DNA from: Dendrocalamus latiflorus
Lineage: Eukaryota; Streptophyta; Magnoliopsida; Poales; Poaceae
Direction of reading: 5' to 3'
Length of the DNA stretch: 64,000 nucleotides
Assembly: GCA_017311315.1 (NCBI GenBank)
Contig: CM029658.1
Location: 29,882,967 to 29,946,966, forward strand
This document shows, piece after piece, positions 8,999-22,000 of this stretch. The notes under the pieces are model-generated. The model was not told the origin of the DNA and searched no databases. It worked only from the letters and a program-made list of their open reading frames with translations. The first letter of the stretch is position 1. Every line of letters begins with the position of its first letter. The position numbers were made by a program, and so were the translations under genes.

Positions 8999-11900
8999 TT
9001 AGTGCATTGTATTCCCTCGGCTGTGCACCGACAGTTGCTGCAGGTCTTCAGTACGACAAACAGGAGGGAACGGGAGGAAAACAGGAGTGAATAGGTGGGA
9101 ACACGAGGAAATCAAGGGGAAAAAAATATAATTTCTACATGAAAAGTGTAGGTAATTTCTTAAGGGTTCTAGAAAGTCCAAGAATATAATTTTTAGATGA
9201 GTAGAACAGAAGTTATAAATTTTAGAAACTGTTATTTAGAACCGGGTTGTTGCTGGATGTAGTCATGGAAAAAAATTAATTTGACTGACTTAATGGTAGA
9301 ATTGAATTTTGGGCATAACTAAGATGTGGTATATAATTTTATGCAATATCTAAAAATATTATAGTTCAATATATTTGCATGTGTAGATTAAAAGATATTA
9401 AATTATTAAGTCTGTGGTTCAGAAGATGATAGATCTGTCTTCTGGGTTAAAAAATGGGGGTTTAGATGATTTAGTCTGGACATTTGATCAACTAGTAAAT
9501 TGTAGAAAATTTTGTATAGATTTCAGAACTGGTACAGTTTGCTTTAATATGATACGAGAGTTGAAAGTTATGACAATTTTAGTGCCAACGCAGTAGGGAG
9601 ATTGTCCGCTAAAGGGGGAACATTGTGGATTTAGAGAGCATGTAGGAGCATTGTCGATTTAGTGTTGTATTGTATTGCTATAGCTTGTATTGAGTTTAGG
9701 TGTTTACTATAGGAGGAGTAACTTTGGGGTTAGTGTCATCTTCTAATCAGCCTGATCGTCGTAACTGGAGAGGCAAGTACTTAGTAGAATGATAAATGAT
9801 GATTAATACTTGCTCGCTATAATTGAATTATTCATATCATGCAATAATTTTAATTATCCTTTTGTTCAGTATGATATAGCTCGATGATAAATATGATACG
9901 TGGTAAATTGATGAAAGAATGCTTTGATGACATGATATGACATGTGCATTACGAGTCAGAACGGTGAGAAAGTCAAATAAACATGAGTAAAACTATTTGA
10001 CTGCTTAGGCATGGGGCGTTCGGCTTTTTTTTGTGGTCGACAACCGTTCAAAGTCTTTTCTGATTTTTTTCGAGAGAGGTTGGCTGGTTTTTTCTTATTT
10101 TTTAGAGGGGTTGGCTAGTTTTTTTGGCACGTGTAAGGTGAGGGTGGTAAATAGATAAACTTCTCTTTTATATTAATAGAGATAATGAATAGTAGAGCTC
10201 CTATTGAACTGATTTTTTTTTTTAAATAAGAATGGATGGTTCGATCTTGTAATGCAGAATCGTCTAGTTTTTAGTCTTGTGGCACACCTTGGACCATCTG
10301 GTACGCTTGAACTACCATCACTGTAAAATGTCCCGTTTGGCCCTGTTCGAGTTCTGACTTCTAAGCAACTCGAGTTTAACAGAGCTCAAATAGCAACGTA
10401 TGCCAAGATGCTATTTTTTTTTGTCTTGTCAATTCTGAGATGAAAAATATTTCCTAATCATTTCTCTAGACTAGATTAGATTATTAGCAACTCACATTCA
10501 TTGTTCGGCGATTCGCAGATCAGCAGTTGAATTGTGAATTGAAAAAAAAAACACAAAAAGAGGAGATCTGTGAGTTGTGTGAGCGTATGGCTCGTGAGGG
10601 AAAAAGAGCCGTGCCATTGTGGGCTGTGGGCTGGCTGTAGAGTTTCTTTAAATTCCCTAATGGGCTGCAAGCTGCAGGGGCTTAATGGGCTGTGCGACGC
10701 GGCCATTTCAAGCCCGGGAGACGAAGCGTGGCTAAAACAAAGTTCAAATTAATTAATGATGATAAAAGCCATCTGCATCTTTAGTCTAGACTCCATTGGA
10801 TACACACGTTTCCCTTCATCGATTGGGCATTCCTCCTCTTCTGCATCGCTTCGTGCGCTCAACTTCCACTCAAATCTTTTTCCTCAGAAGGGAGCTCGCT
10901 TGCCACGCAATGCAAGGGAAAGGGGAAACGGTGGAACCAGCATCACAAAGAGTCTCACCATGGAAAGCTCGCCTGTCTCCTTGCATCAGCCACACCTAAT
11001 TTGAGGGTTATAGTTTTTAGCTACAGCTTATTAGTTAAATAAATAGTGATTACTAAAAAATCAAAGTCAAAAGCCGACTAAAAAACCAAAAAAAAAATGA
11101 AAATGACCTTGGTTTCTCCATGCTCCTCATTTACATTTAAACCGCTCAAATCTTGTATTTCCCAGGAAGGTGCAGGCTACAACGGACAACACCGTAACAT
11201 CAATGTGCATAACCTAAACAGGGGGAGTGTATGGCGTGACCAATATCCATGTCCACTAATTACCCATGCGCCGTGCCCATTTGAAGGCAAATTAATCGTA
11301 CCCAATAAAACCGGGTGAGACCAAATGAGTTGGCTACCCTTTGGATAAAAGAGGGGGGAGTGCATGATATAGCACCCCAACTTGCCGGTGACAACGACAG
11401 TCACGATAGAAGTAGTTGGTGGCGTAAGAGCTCGGTGATGTGAGGGGGTTGTATCTTAGGTCGAGGAGGAGCTCAGGGAGGAGAGAGAGTCCTCGCCGGC
11501 CACGGTGGTGAGGAGAAGAGAGGGGGAGCAGATGGGGAGAGAGGGGGAAGAGAGGAGAGAGAGAGGATGGTGATGGTTTTTTTGTTGATCTCAACGGGTA
11601 TGGGTATTGACAGATAAATGTGTATTACCCTATCCATACCGGAATCTCAATAGGTGTTGCATGCCTCTCTTATCTATATCTTACCTAACAACGAGGGTAT
11701 GGAGGGTATGGGTTTGGGTAATGGGTGTCCCAGTGGTAGCCCGAATATATGCAGGCCGATTGGTTGGAACATATGTATTGTATTATCGACGCTGATATGC
11801 AAGTGGTACTTTCAATCGATGCTAACTCCAACTGGAAGGTCGTTGATTGCCTCTAGTGTTCTGCTATTCTGGTATTTGCTCATTGGTCTTGCCTGTGAAA

Positions 11901-12140
11901 TGCATGTTAATTGGAGGATCAGCAAGCTCCACGCTACACCATGGCATAGTATTAAGGACAATAATTTGTTGGGCAATAATCCATCGATAAAACTTAACTG
12001 CTAGGGAAATTTTCACTTGCCAACAAAAATGAGAATCTAGGGTAGATATATAGCCACCGGCGATCCAAATATCTGTGGGGAAGGTCTTTCCCGGTATCAC
12101 TTTACTGGGCAGTCTCTCAAGTGCTGGTGTTGATGATCAA
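8999..12140. other. Intergenic DNA without a recognisable gene
   Basis: About 3.1 kb of AT-rich sequence. Open frames are short, lack motifs and have no splice context. Around 10015-10130 there are degraded runs (GGCTTTTTTTTG, GGTTGGCTGGTTTTTT) like those at the edges of small MITEs. No RNA gene, promoter or defined element could be delimited. Confidence 0.5.
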
Positions 12141-13129
12141 GTGACTGATCTTACGAATTGTGAGAAAAAAAACTAAGTCTCTTAGAAGGATTTAAGAGGA
12201 GAATGGGGTGATATTTATTACCATGAATTGGTTACAAGATGCTCTCGATAAGAGATTAAAAAGGATGCTATAGTGTTTGTAATCTCCTATCTTGTCGGGA
12301 GATCTTGATTGATGCTCTAGGTTTGATCTTTAATGTTATTATTCTTTGAATTGTCTTATTGTTTCATTCTCCGTTCTCCATGTCTTCTCTCATCAAACCT
12401 TAAATAACACTAAAGAGACATTGGTTATCACGTGAGTAGGTGCTTATTGATCTTGTTGGTCATGATTTTTTCTCTCCCCTTCTTATCTTGCTGGATGTCA
12501 AAGACAAGTAAGTAATGGAGATGTCATATAGAAATTAATCCCTATCTATCTAGATATTAGGTGTGGCAAGTTCATAAAGTTACCTGGATTTACTTGGATT
12601 TGACTTTCTCGAAAGATTTCTTAATCCAAAAATTTTTGCCTTGATTTTTTGTGATTTCATGCTTGATGTGATATGTGGGAATATACGTAGAGCCATCTTA
12701 GTCACTCTCCAGCCATGAGCAAGTCATATTTCGAGTTTTCCGCTTTTATCTGGTTTTGGTGCAATCTTGCTTGTTCTAGAGAAAGGTCTAAATTTTGACA
12801 TAAATTTTTGCAAACTTTGGACGTATTAGATTCCCGAGATCTTAAGCAAGACGTGTACAAAAATTTATATCATTTGGACTTGCATTTTTTGAGTCATATC
12901 AAAAGTTGCATTGGCTCAGACTAATTTTTCAGTTCTAGATTAGGGGAGCGGTCAGACTACCCCTCTCCGGTTAGACCGCCAGAGGGTTTCTTGAGTTGCA
13001 TGCTTTGAGGTTGGATTCTAATCCTAATTTTTATAGCTCAGTAACTATTAGAGTGAAGGATTGATGAATAATTGGGGAAAAATTTTAAAGACACTATTCA
13101 TCTCCTTCTGTTGTCGTACCGGTCCTACA
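12141..13129 (+). mobile_element. LTR-like remnant ending in CCTACA
   Basis: The right part (about 12560-13129) is, on the complement, clearly related to the left end of the solo LTR at 23678. Both begin TGTAGGA, continue with GATGAATAGTG and CTTTAAAATTTTCCCC, share TTACTGAGCTAT, and carry GGTCTGACCG/GGTCTAACCG words. The right boundary at 13129 is therefore reasonable. The left boundary was not found and no target duplication could be shown. Confidence 0.45.
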
Positions 13130-13534
13130 CCATCAATATGATGGTGTGTTCCTATTTGAATTAGTTCACTTTTCAGTGCAAGAAACACACCCTTTCTACA
13201 TGATTCTTTTTTGTTTAAATTTTGATGCCAAACTCAGTTTGACTTGCAACCTTTGTTCATAGTGAGAACAGTTTCAGCTGAGATGCCCTGATTTCAAGCT
13301 GATGGCAGGAGGATTGTTCCAAGCCCAGTCGTGCTGAAGTTCTGAAAGAGATGTGTTACGCGATCTTACCTTTCTTTAAAGTTCAAACGAATGTGTTATG
13401 ACTATGACGACCAACTGGCGAACGAGAATCACATGCAATGCTGCAGTTACACCTAGTAGATGCTACGGTTCTTAAATGTTTGTGGCCAATTCAGGCACTG
13501 CTATTTTCTTGCATTGAGACAATAGCACAAATGT

Positions 13535-13812
13535 TGGCTTAGACGACAAAACTCTTATGGCTGAAAAGCACTGTAGCTGGCTGAAAAAGCACTGTAGCTG
13601 ACAGAGACTTATTTAGCATAATTAAATTTAAAAAAATTAAAAAATATATAAAAAATATGTTAGCCCATTATGTATAATACAAACAAATACGAGAAAAAAA
13701 AGAACCGACAAAAAAGTTCAACAAAAAACCAAAAGTTCAGAAAAAGACGAAATTTATGAATAGTGAAAAATAAGCTGGAAGCCAGAAGCTGAACCCGAAA
13801 CAATCACAGCCT
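13535..13812. mobile_element. hAT-like MITE, second family, copy 2
   Basis: It shares CACTGTAGCTG, TTAGCATAATTAAATT, AAAAGTTCAG and GACGAAATTTATGAATAGTG with 7969-8245, in the same orientation. The ends are more decayed (about GGCTTAGA and, on the complement, GGCTGTGATTG), so the boundaries are approximate. Confidence 0.5.
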
Positions 13813-15386
13813 TAATTATAACTTTGCTACGAGGAAATGCTACTTACTTCTAGCTAATATTATTATTTAATGGTCGATGACAGTTATCTTTCAATAAATA
13901 TCGGCGACTGTGTTTACGTTCTTAGGCAAGAATCATGAATCGTGCATGTGAAACAGCCTTAGTTTGTAGAACAGCAACTAGTTGTACATGTGAGTTACAT
14001 TTAACGCGTATATTTCAATTCCTATATATAAAGGCATACAAGTCCTGTATACTATAATGTGAACCAAACCCTTCCATTTTGTATTTATGTTGAGCCACAC
14101 AACCCGTGTAATTAACCATTTACTCAACCCAAACCAACCCACCAAAATCACCTCCCTCCAACCCGTTGGAACCTGACCAATCTAGCCAAAATTGTCCACC
14201 CCGGTCAATACAGCTTTTTTTAGCTGCTTCTAGCTTTTCCTGTTGAATTTTGGTTAAAATTACACTGTAATGATTATTAGTTTTTTCTATTTCATTCTAC
14301 TAAAAAAGAATAAAAAATATAAATATTATTATATCTTTATAGACAATACAAAGGAAAATAGAACAAAGAAAGAAAAACAAAGAAGAAAAGCTAAAAACTA
14401 AAATTAAGAAGTCTTCGTTCCAACATTTAGAAGTTATAAATCAGAAGTTAAAACCAGAAGAACGACCAGCCGAACCCGTAAACCGTCCATGAACAGTACG
14501 ATCTCCAAGCCCCGGTGCTATTTGAAAAGGATTATACTGGCCCCCTTTTTCTTTGATTGTGCGTATGACTTTTAGTTGGACCCACCGGCCACATTGGCGG
14601 CAAGCCGCATGTCAGCGTGGGCCAAATCCTGCCTGTCTCTTCCACCCCGCACCGAACGGCTTGGACTTTTGGTTTCTTCAGGATCCCGATTCGCCGAAGA
14701 CACTTATAACTTGTTGATTTTTAATTTTAATTTTAGTTTTTGCTTTTGCTTTTTATCTTTTTACTTTTTCTTTTATACTATCCATAAAGATACAATGATG
14801 TTTTTATTTTTACTTTTTATTAATTAAATGATTGAGAAAAAATTAATCATTACAACCAATAGCAATAAGTCACCTAAGCTTTTTTTTTTTGATGCGCATG
14901 GACTCCTACGTCACACCGGTCTGATTCCCTGTGCTGTGCTCGGCCTGCTACCTCAAGCTCACACCGTCATCGCCAGTGACGAAGCCAGAATTTAGTTATG
15001 CTCCGAGCTCAGTGGTGAAATAATCTACGCTATCTAGGCTGGACCATGAAAATATTACTCAGACTGGACTGAATTTACGCGGACTGTACACTAGATATTT
15101 TTTCACATTTTAAACTAAAGTCTACCCTATCCGAGGTGTGGCTCCACCTCTGGTCATCGCTGTCATAACCGTCGAGAGTACGTCGTGGAGATGTTCATCA
15201 AAAACTCACCCTTCCTGCCGATCGATACCCAACGGTTCTGTCCCGTCGGACCGCCTCCACACAACCGTGCTGCACGTCTGCTACCTCAATCAAGCTCACC
15301 CAGTCCATATGTTAAACTGTTGTGAATAAGAGTTTCTATCTATTACGATTTCAGTCCATATGTTAAACTGTTGTGAATAGTTTATA
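13813..15386. other. Intergenic DNA with a MITE-like remnant and a short direct repeat
   Basis: Between about 14213 and 14470 a segment begins TTTTAGCTGCTTCTAG and ends with AGAAGTTA..CCAGAAGAACG, resembling the hAT-like MITEs nearby. A 28-bp direct repeat starting CAGTCCATATGTTAAACTG occurs at 15301 and 15352. No gene is supported. Confidence 0.45.
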
Positions 15387-15684
15387 GAGTAAAGTCCATT
15401 ACCGGTTCTTAAATTTTTTATGCTGTGTTATCCCAGTCCATAGACTTTTAAAGTATGCCATCCCGGTCCATAAACTTCAAAATGTGCCATTACCGGTCCT
15501 TAAACTTTTTATGCTGTGTCATCCCGGTCCATAGACTTTCAAAAGTGTGCCATTACAGCTGGACCCGTAACAGGTGGTAATGGCACACTTTGAAAGTTTA
15601 GGGACCGGGATGACATACTTTAAAAGTCTATGGACCGGGATGACACAGCATAAAAAGTTTAAGGACCGGTAATGGACTTTACTC
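15387..15684. mobile_element. Mutator-type MITE with perfect 9-bp target duplication
   Basis: Inverted ends of more than 100 bp, GAGTAAAGTCCATTACCGG outward on both sides, enclose a palindromic 298-bp element. It is flanked by TAGTTTATA at 15378-15386 and 15685-15693. Long inverted repeats with a 9-bp duplication are diagnostic of MULE-derived MITEs. Confidence 0.85.
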
Positions 15685-16448
15685 TAGTTTATATATCTAC
15701 CAAAAATAAATCTTAAATATGACATATTATAAATCTTAGCGTGATATTGTTTTGGAATATCCAATTATATTATAGGTATAGACTTATTAGTTCTTTTGTG
15801 CACTTATATATACTGTCTATAGTCGTACGAGATTGATGTCGCATCATTGTACTCCTGCTTGCAACATGTAACTCGCATCATATAGTTCATGCATCATCGC
15901 CTTCGTGCGCTCATGCCTGTAACAAGAACGTCATTTCCCGTGGGGTGTATATGCTAAAATGGGTGAAAAAACGAGCATAAATACAAAAGGTGACATACCG
16001 TGATTATTCGCACATTTGGAGTGGAGTTAGAAGCAAAATCATTAGAGTGACATTTCACATAAGCGTACTTTTTTAGACGGCTTGTCATAAAATTTGCCTT
16101 ATTCGATTTGTAATGGGAAAAGCCCCACGAGACGAGGGGTTGCAGCGGACAGCTTGTCCGTCCTATGCAAAGCAGGAGGACGAGTGTTCCGTACGGGAAA
16201 AGTTGTTAAGCAGACAACAAAAATCGGTGATCTACTATACCATCCGAAAGAAAAAAAAGAAAGAATAGCAGGACTAAAGAGGGCGACAATGCGATGCATG
16301 GAGCATCTTAAAAAACGAGGCACGAAGCATCTTAAAAGAAAAAACAAGCGACACATGCAAAGAAACCAAAAGCTAAAGGTGTTAAAAAAATCTTTAAAAA
16401 ACGAGGCACCGAGCATCTTAAAAGAAAAAAAAGGGTATTGATAAACAT
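15685..16448. other. Intergenic, no gene supported
   Basis: The stretch includes a Lys-rich open frame around 16094-16441 that is open only because of A-rich repeats. The block ACAAGCGACACATGCAAAG..GCTAAAGGTGTTAAAA occurs at about 16345 and again at about 16682 on the far side of the next MITE. Confidence 0.45.
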
Positions 16449-16655
16449 CATCCGGATGTTTTTTTTCTAACTATCATCCAAATTTGTAACCGTTGGATTA
16501 GAGATCCAACGGTCATGAATTCTCCCCACCCCCTCCAAAAAAACAATCTCCCCCCCTCCAAAAAAAATCTCCCCCCTCCTAAAATAAGAGGCCGTTGGAT
16601 CTCTAATCCAACGGTCCGAAATTTGAATGATTTTTAGGAATAAAACATCCGGGTG
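16449..16655. mobile_element. Small palindromic MITE
   Basis: The ends are inverted (CATCCGGATGTTTT and, on the complement, CACCCGGATGTTTTAT), and the arms both contain CCGTTGGATTAGAGATCCAA, forming a near-complete palindrome of about 207 bp. It lies between two copies of a 45-bp repeated host segment. The target duplication is unclear. Confidence 0.6.
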
Positions 16656-16869
16656 ATATATATACACACCCAAAGAAAAAACAAGCGACACATGCAAAGA
16701 AACCAAACGCTAAAGGTGTTAAAAAACGATCTTGGTCAAGCGAGGACTCCAAAAGCTAAAGGTGTTAAATATCTGTTGATCCATGTAACCAATCAACTAA
16801 ACTTGAAAAAAAAATCACACAATTAGGCAATACAAAAGTAAAAGAACAAATAGAGATAAGACGTATGTG

Positions 16870-18560
16870 AGACCATGTGGAGGTCACCCCATGGTTGTGA
16901 TGAGTAATTGACTTTTGCTTTAGAGTTTGTGTAAAGGCTGATTTTGGTTTTTGAGGTCTGTGCAGAAGGTTGCTGGCATTACGACCTCTATGCCCGTCTT
17001 TGTGTTTAGCAGCCCAAGTTACGACTAGGTCGTCGTAGGTGCTGTTACGACTTGGTGGTCGTATGTGCTGTTACGACTAGGTGGTCGTGAGTGCCTTTAC
17101 GACTTGCTCTATACGACCACGTTGTGTGCCTTTGTGATCGGTAGTAGTGTTTACGACTTTGTGGTCGGCAGTCGAGTTTACGACTTTGTGGTCGTCAGTC
17201 GATTCTACGACTTTCTGGTTGGCAGCTGTTTCTACGACTTTGTGGTCGGCAGCTGATTCTACGACTTTGTGGTCGGCTGTCGATTTTACGACTTTGTGTG
17301 GTTGTCAGTCGATTTTACGACTTTGTAGTTGTCAGTCGATTTTACGACTTGGTGGTCGGCACTCGTTTTTACGACTTGGTAGCCGACAGTCGGTTTTACG
17401 ACTTGGTGGTCGGCAGAGGCTTTTATGACTTCGTGGTCGATAGTCGTAGCTTCGTCTGGCCGTGGTCGATAGTCGTAGCTTCATCTGGCTATGGTCGATG
17501 GTCGTAGATCTGACTGGCCATGGTCGATGGTCGTAGATTCTTCTGGTCGTGGTCAATGGTCATAGACTCTACTAGCTGTGAGCGATGGTAGAAGCGCTCT
17601 GTCTGTGTGATCGTAAGTCGTAGCAACCAGGTGCGTTAAATTCGTAGTCATGTGGGGTTGGTCGTAGCGATTGCTACGTGGTCGTAACAATTGTTTCATA
17701 GTTGTAGCGACCTGTGTGATGGTCATAATGACTTATTGAGTGGTCGTAGACTACTGGTGGGACTTCTAGGGCTACGAGTACCTCATGTCCAGTGCATCTG
17801 AGTAGTCGTAAGTGGTATAAGACCAGTTGGGTTGTTCTCTAAGTGTATTCTATTTATGCAAATTGATGATTCTCGTGTATAGTGCGGTGTTATGTGATGT
17901 TTTGCTTGTCAGTGGTATTTGCGGGACTTTGGAGCTAGGTCATGGTGAGGCATGGAAGAACCGGGACTAGGCACAGGGAGATGTTGAGGTTCAGAACAGT
18001 TGGGGAGATGCCAAAGATGACTAAGGCTTACAAAGTGGTTGCCAGGATTGGACGGCAAGAAAGCAGAAAGCTTCCAGGAAGGTAGCAAAGGGGCATTTTG
18101 GTGATTTGCCCAAGACCTGAAAAAAGAAAGGCTGTTATGTTAAAGCACTTTTGTCTTGTATGAGCTAACGGGTTGATGTAAGAAGCGTGCGTGAAAACCC
18201 GGTGATAGGTAGGGGGTTAACGGGTCATCCCCGGTATCACGTGACTATAAATAGGGATAGAGGGCTACCCATCCAGATGAGTCTCTAGGGTTTTTTGTTC
18301 TTTTTGCGTGCGTTCTTGTTTTTGGGCGGAGCAGTGGTGCTCCTGGTCCTCCTAGATGGAGTGGCTGTAGAATCAACTCCCAGAGCAATATATCATCTCT
18401 TGATCTATGTTTGTGTATGCCCGTATGCGTGGAGTTGAGTTGGTTTTGTTTGTTGTGGATATTGGCTCATGCTGGTGGTAGGGAGCGGTGATGCTCCGGT
18501 GAGAGAGATCTAGATGGGAGCCCTGACGACGACCGCAACAAAAGTGGTGGCAGGGATCAC
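16870..18560 (+). repeat. Probable LTR-retrotransposon remnant
   Basis: The region has LTR-like layout: a repeat-rich left part (17044-17450), a TATA box CTATAAATAGG at about 18244, then GAGTCTCTAGGG and a run of 300 bp ending in GACGACCGCAACA at about 18538. No matching second copy, clean TG/CA boundaries or coding sequence was found, so the call is tentative. It shares the words TACGACCAC and TCGACCATGG with 25860-28200. Confidence 0.3.
17044..17450 (+). repeat. 27-bp minisatellite, about 14 copies
   Basis: Successive units follow TTTTACGACTTTGTGGTCGG plus CAGTCGA, with about 10-20 per cent variation. The unit is a multiple of three, so frames stay open through the array and spell repeats such as YDFVVGSR, but there is no start context, homology or conserved reading frame outside it. 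Confidence 0.85.
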
Positions 18561-19019
18561 TGAATTTGGGGAAGAGAGGTGATGCGCGCGGTGAGAGTGA
18601 GGGTGAGGAGAGGATTGTGGGTGGGGTTAGGGTGAGATATTTGTGACTGACATGTGGTCTTGTGGCAATTGTGTAATTTCTTTTGTTTTTCTAGGGTTTT
18701 AGTGTATATATTTCGATAAGTACGAAAATTTAAATACTATACAGGGCTGAAATGGAAAATGGAGGGTTGCAATACAAATGTCTCAAACCACCACTTGAAG
18801 GCGCCATGCATTGGATAATAAATTTTTGTGGAGTGTCTTAGCTGATATGGAATACTCCCTCTCTCTTGAAGCTACCACTTGTGGCTACCTTGCATTGTGC
18901 ATGCCCTTAGGATTTTAGTGACATAGTATGGCTAACCGACGGGTAGGAAAGTGCTGGACAGTGTCCGTTCTTTTTTCCCCCATTGCGTCAGACGCACGGG
19001 GCATAGCATTATCGATCCA

Positions 19020-19028
19020 TATATAAAT
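19020..19028 (+). promoter_or_regulatory. TATA box of the ankyrin gene
   Basis: TATATAAAT lies 68 bp upstream of the ATG at 19096, the right distance for a short untranslated leader. No other element in the upstream 300 bp was recognised with confidence. Confidence 0.6.
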
Positions 19029-19095
19029 GCTTTGAGCGTCATATTAGAAAGGAGAAACTGCGAGGATTGTAACAGAGGATACGAAGCTAAGGGTG

Positions 19096-22000
19096 ATGGC
19101 GTCGAGCTCGAGCAATGAAGTTCAACCTCCCTATCTGGTCCCCTCTGCGAATAATGTGGGTGCCCAAGCTCCCATGCTCATCATGCGTCCCGAGCTGCTA
19201 ATGGCCGCTCGCAGCGGCAACTTGACGCTTTTGAGGGACCTCCTGAACGGGGAAGATGAACTGGCACTGCCAGCCTCGGCGGCGACAATGGTCGTGGTGG
19301 ACGTGCATGAGGCAAGCCTACTTATTCGGCGGCCTTCCACCGACGTATCATTGGAAGGCGCCAATCACCTTTCTGCTTCGAGGCCGCCGTCACCGCAGCC
19401 GCCGCCGGTGACGACGGTCCTCCCGGGAGCCACATCTCAGGGAGGCTCGGTCCTCCACGTGGTTGCAGCATGTGGCGACAGCCAGGAGTTCTTGCAGTGC
19501 GCACAGCTGATATACGACAAGGCCAGACACCTTCTTCAGGATAGGTACAACAAGAATGGCGACACGCCCTTGCATTGCGCTGCAAGGGCGGGCAATGTAG
19601 CAATGACCACTCTCCTCATTTCTTTGGCTGGAGGAGGCCAGGATACCAAAGCGTTGCTGAGAAAGCAGAACAAGAATGGGGAGACGGTTTTGCACGAGGC
19701 AATACGCTTCGCCAAGGAGGGCATGGTCGAACTGCTGATGTCGGCGGATCCAGAACTGGCTCGCGTTCCGGATGTTGGCACTTCACCGTTGTACCTGGCC
19801 ATCTCATTAGGTCGGGCCGGCATTGCGCAGCTGCTACATGAGAGAGACGGCGGCCTATCATACTCCGGCCCTGACGGACAAACAGCCTTGCATGCTGCGG
19901 TTCTCAGGGGCAAAGGTACTCTCTAGCCACACCCACTGATGGCCCTTTGTCTATACTGTATACTATAACCGTATTAATTAATCCCCTATTATTTTCCAAA
20001 CGATGTCAACGACTTTTTATAGTCTAAGAGATGTTACTTTGACCATAATAATATTTTATAACTACTACCTTTGTTTCAAAATAGATGCCATAGATCTAGT
20101 AACATGCAGTCAACTTTTTAAAACGTTGACCACTAACACACATTTGAGTGTTTATATTTGCCACATGAAAATGATATTAGTAGATTTATCATCAAAAGTA
20201 CTTCTAGGTAATTATATTTTAGTTTTTTGCTAATATTTAGTTAGAAAAAGTAATAGTAAAATATACATATTGAAGATCGTGAAGATGCTTAAAACGAAGT
20301 AAAAGACAATGAAGGTGATATACGTTAGTATAAATTAATAAGATTAGGAAGATGTTTCTATATTTTCCTCTATAGTGATTTGCATAATTTTTAAAGTATG
20401 ATAAATTATTGATAAATGTTACTTACCTCTTCATTTACTTTTGAGATTAGTGCTACTCTTGTTAGAGAGAAAAGCATTGAAACATTGCTCAGAAGATTAT
20501 AGTGCTATGAAAGTATTTTTTTTCATAAATTTAGTGATACTATTTTCATATAGGCAATCTAGACAGTGTTACAATATCATCAAATAAAGAATGGAAGGAG
20601 TATTTATGTGTATAGAAGTATTTGAAGCATTTTTCACACCATGACTCACACGTCACCTTAGGCCTACATTTCCTCTGAGGTCTAACATTAACACTCTCTC
20701 CACCCTTTTCACGTTAGGAACTAACTACACCTATTATTATATATGGTTTTGCTATTGCACAGACAACTGAAATTTTTTTATCTCTCAGTCACCTGAAATT
20801 ACACTTCAATCAACTGAAGTTGCAGCTTCTCTCAAAAAAAAACACATGCAACTTCAGGTGATTCAGAGTGCAATTAAAGTTGCACTCTCAATCAACTGAA
20901 GTTACAGTCCCCCTCCAAAAAATTCATCTGCAACTTCAGGTGATTAAAAGTGCAACTTCAAGTGACTGAGAGATAAAAAAATTTCAGTCGTCTGTGCAAT
21001 AGTCACTCCCTATTATATATATCATGCTGCAATCATAGTTCCCTTTTTAAAAAATTACTTCCATTAATTTGTAGTTTATAGTGCTCAATTAAACTCTTTT
21101 TATCTCTCTTTGATATTTGATTGTTAATAGTGTTAAACATTTTTTGTTGAACTTATACATTTAATTGGTTGGATTCTGTGTATACTAACTAGTACTTTTC
21201 AAATTACCTATATATGAATGTATAACTGGAACAGGTTGCACTACGTGGAACAATACAAAAAATATATATTTGTAATCTCTAACTGTATGACGTCTGAAAG
21301 TCAAGCCGATTTTAGCATGCTGCTGAGTAACTTAAACAAAGTGCAAAATTTGATGTTCCTTTCACAATAGTTGTTCTAAGGGAAAAATTGCCCTTGTGGT
21401 ATTTTTTTTACTTTGCATGCATATCATTCCCACTTGCTACTTTGTGCAAATAATATTAGGCAATACGTTGGGCTCAAATCTTATATTTTAGCATTGACGA
21501 TCTCCTCAGTTGCTGGTAGGGAGATGAATATAGATAGGGAGAAGCCAATCACCGAAGAGCTAGTGGCGGCGGTGAGGAGGATGTAGGAGAGAAGAGGGAG
21601 GAGAGGCAGAGGTAGGGGGAAAATGTCCAAAATGCTATTGAGGCAAGCCTTGTAACTTAAAGAGTGCTACAAGAGCAATGTTAAAATTTTGAGTGGTATA
21701 TTTGCACAGTGCCCAAAAAAGGGGTACTATGAGAGCAATTTCCCCTTTTTTCTAAAGTTTTGATTGATTGAGTAGTTCTCACTAGGCACATGTGCACTAC
21801 GGCAGTACCAAATAGGGCCATTCAGGTTCACTTTAAATTTTGATACGGTTCCAAGGTAGGAATGTTTTTAGAATGTAACTAATTTGGGCTTGCTTTTTTA
21901 GCCTTGTTTAGTTAATATAAAAATCCCTAATTACAGTGATGACAGAGATGCTGTTAGGATGGAACAAAGACCTTGCAAAGGAAGTTGATCGATTTGGGAA

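Noticed and set aside
16094..16441. Lys-rich 115-residue frame
   Set aside because: A-rich repeat sequence; no start context, domain or splice signals.
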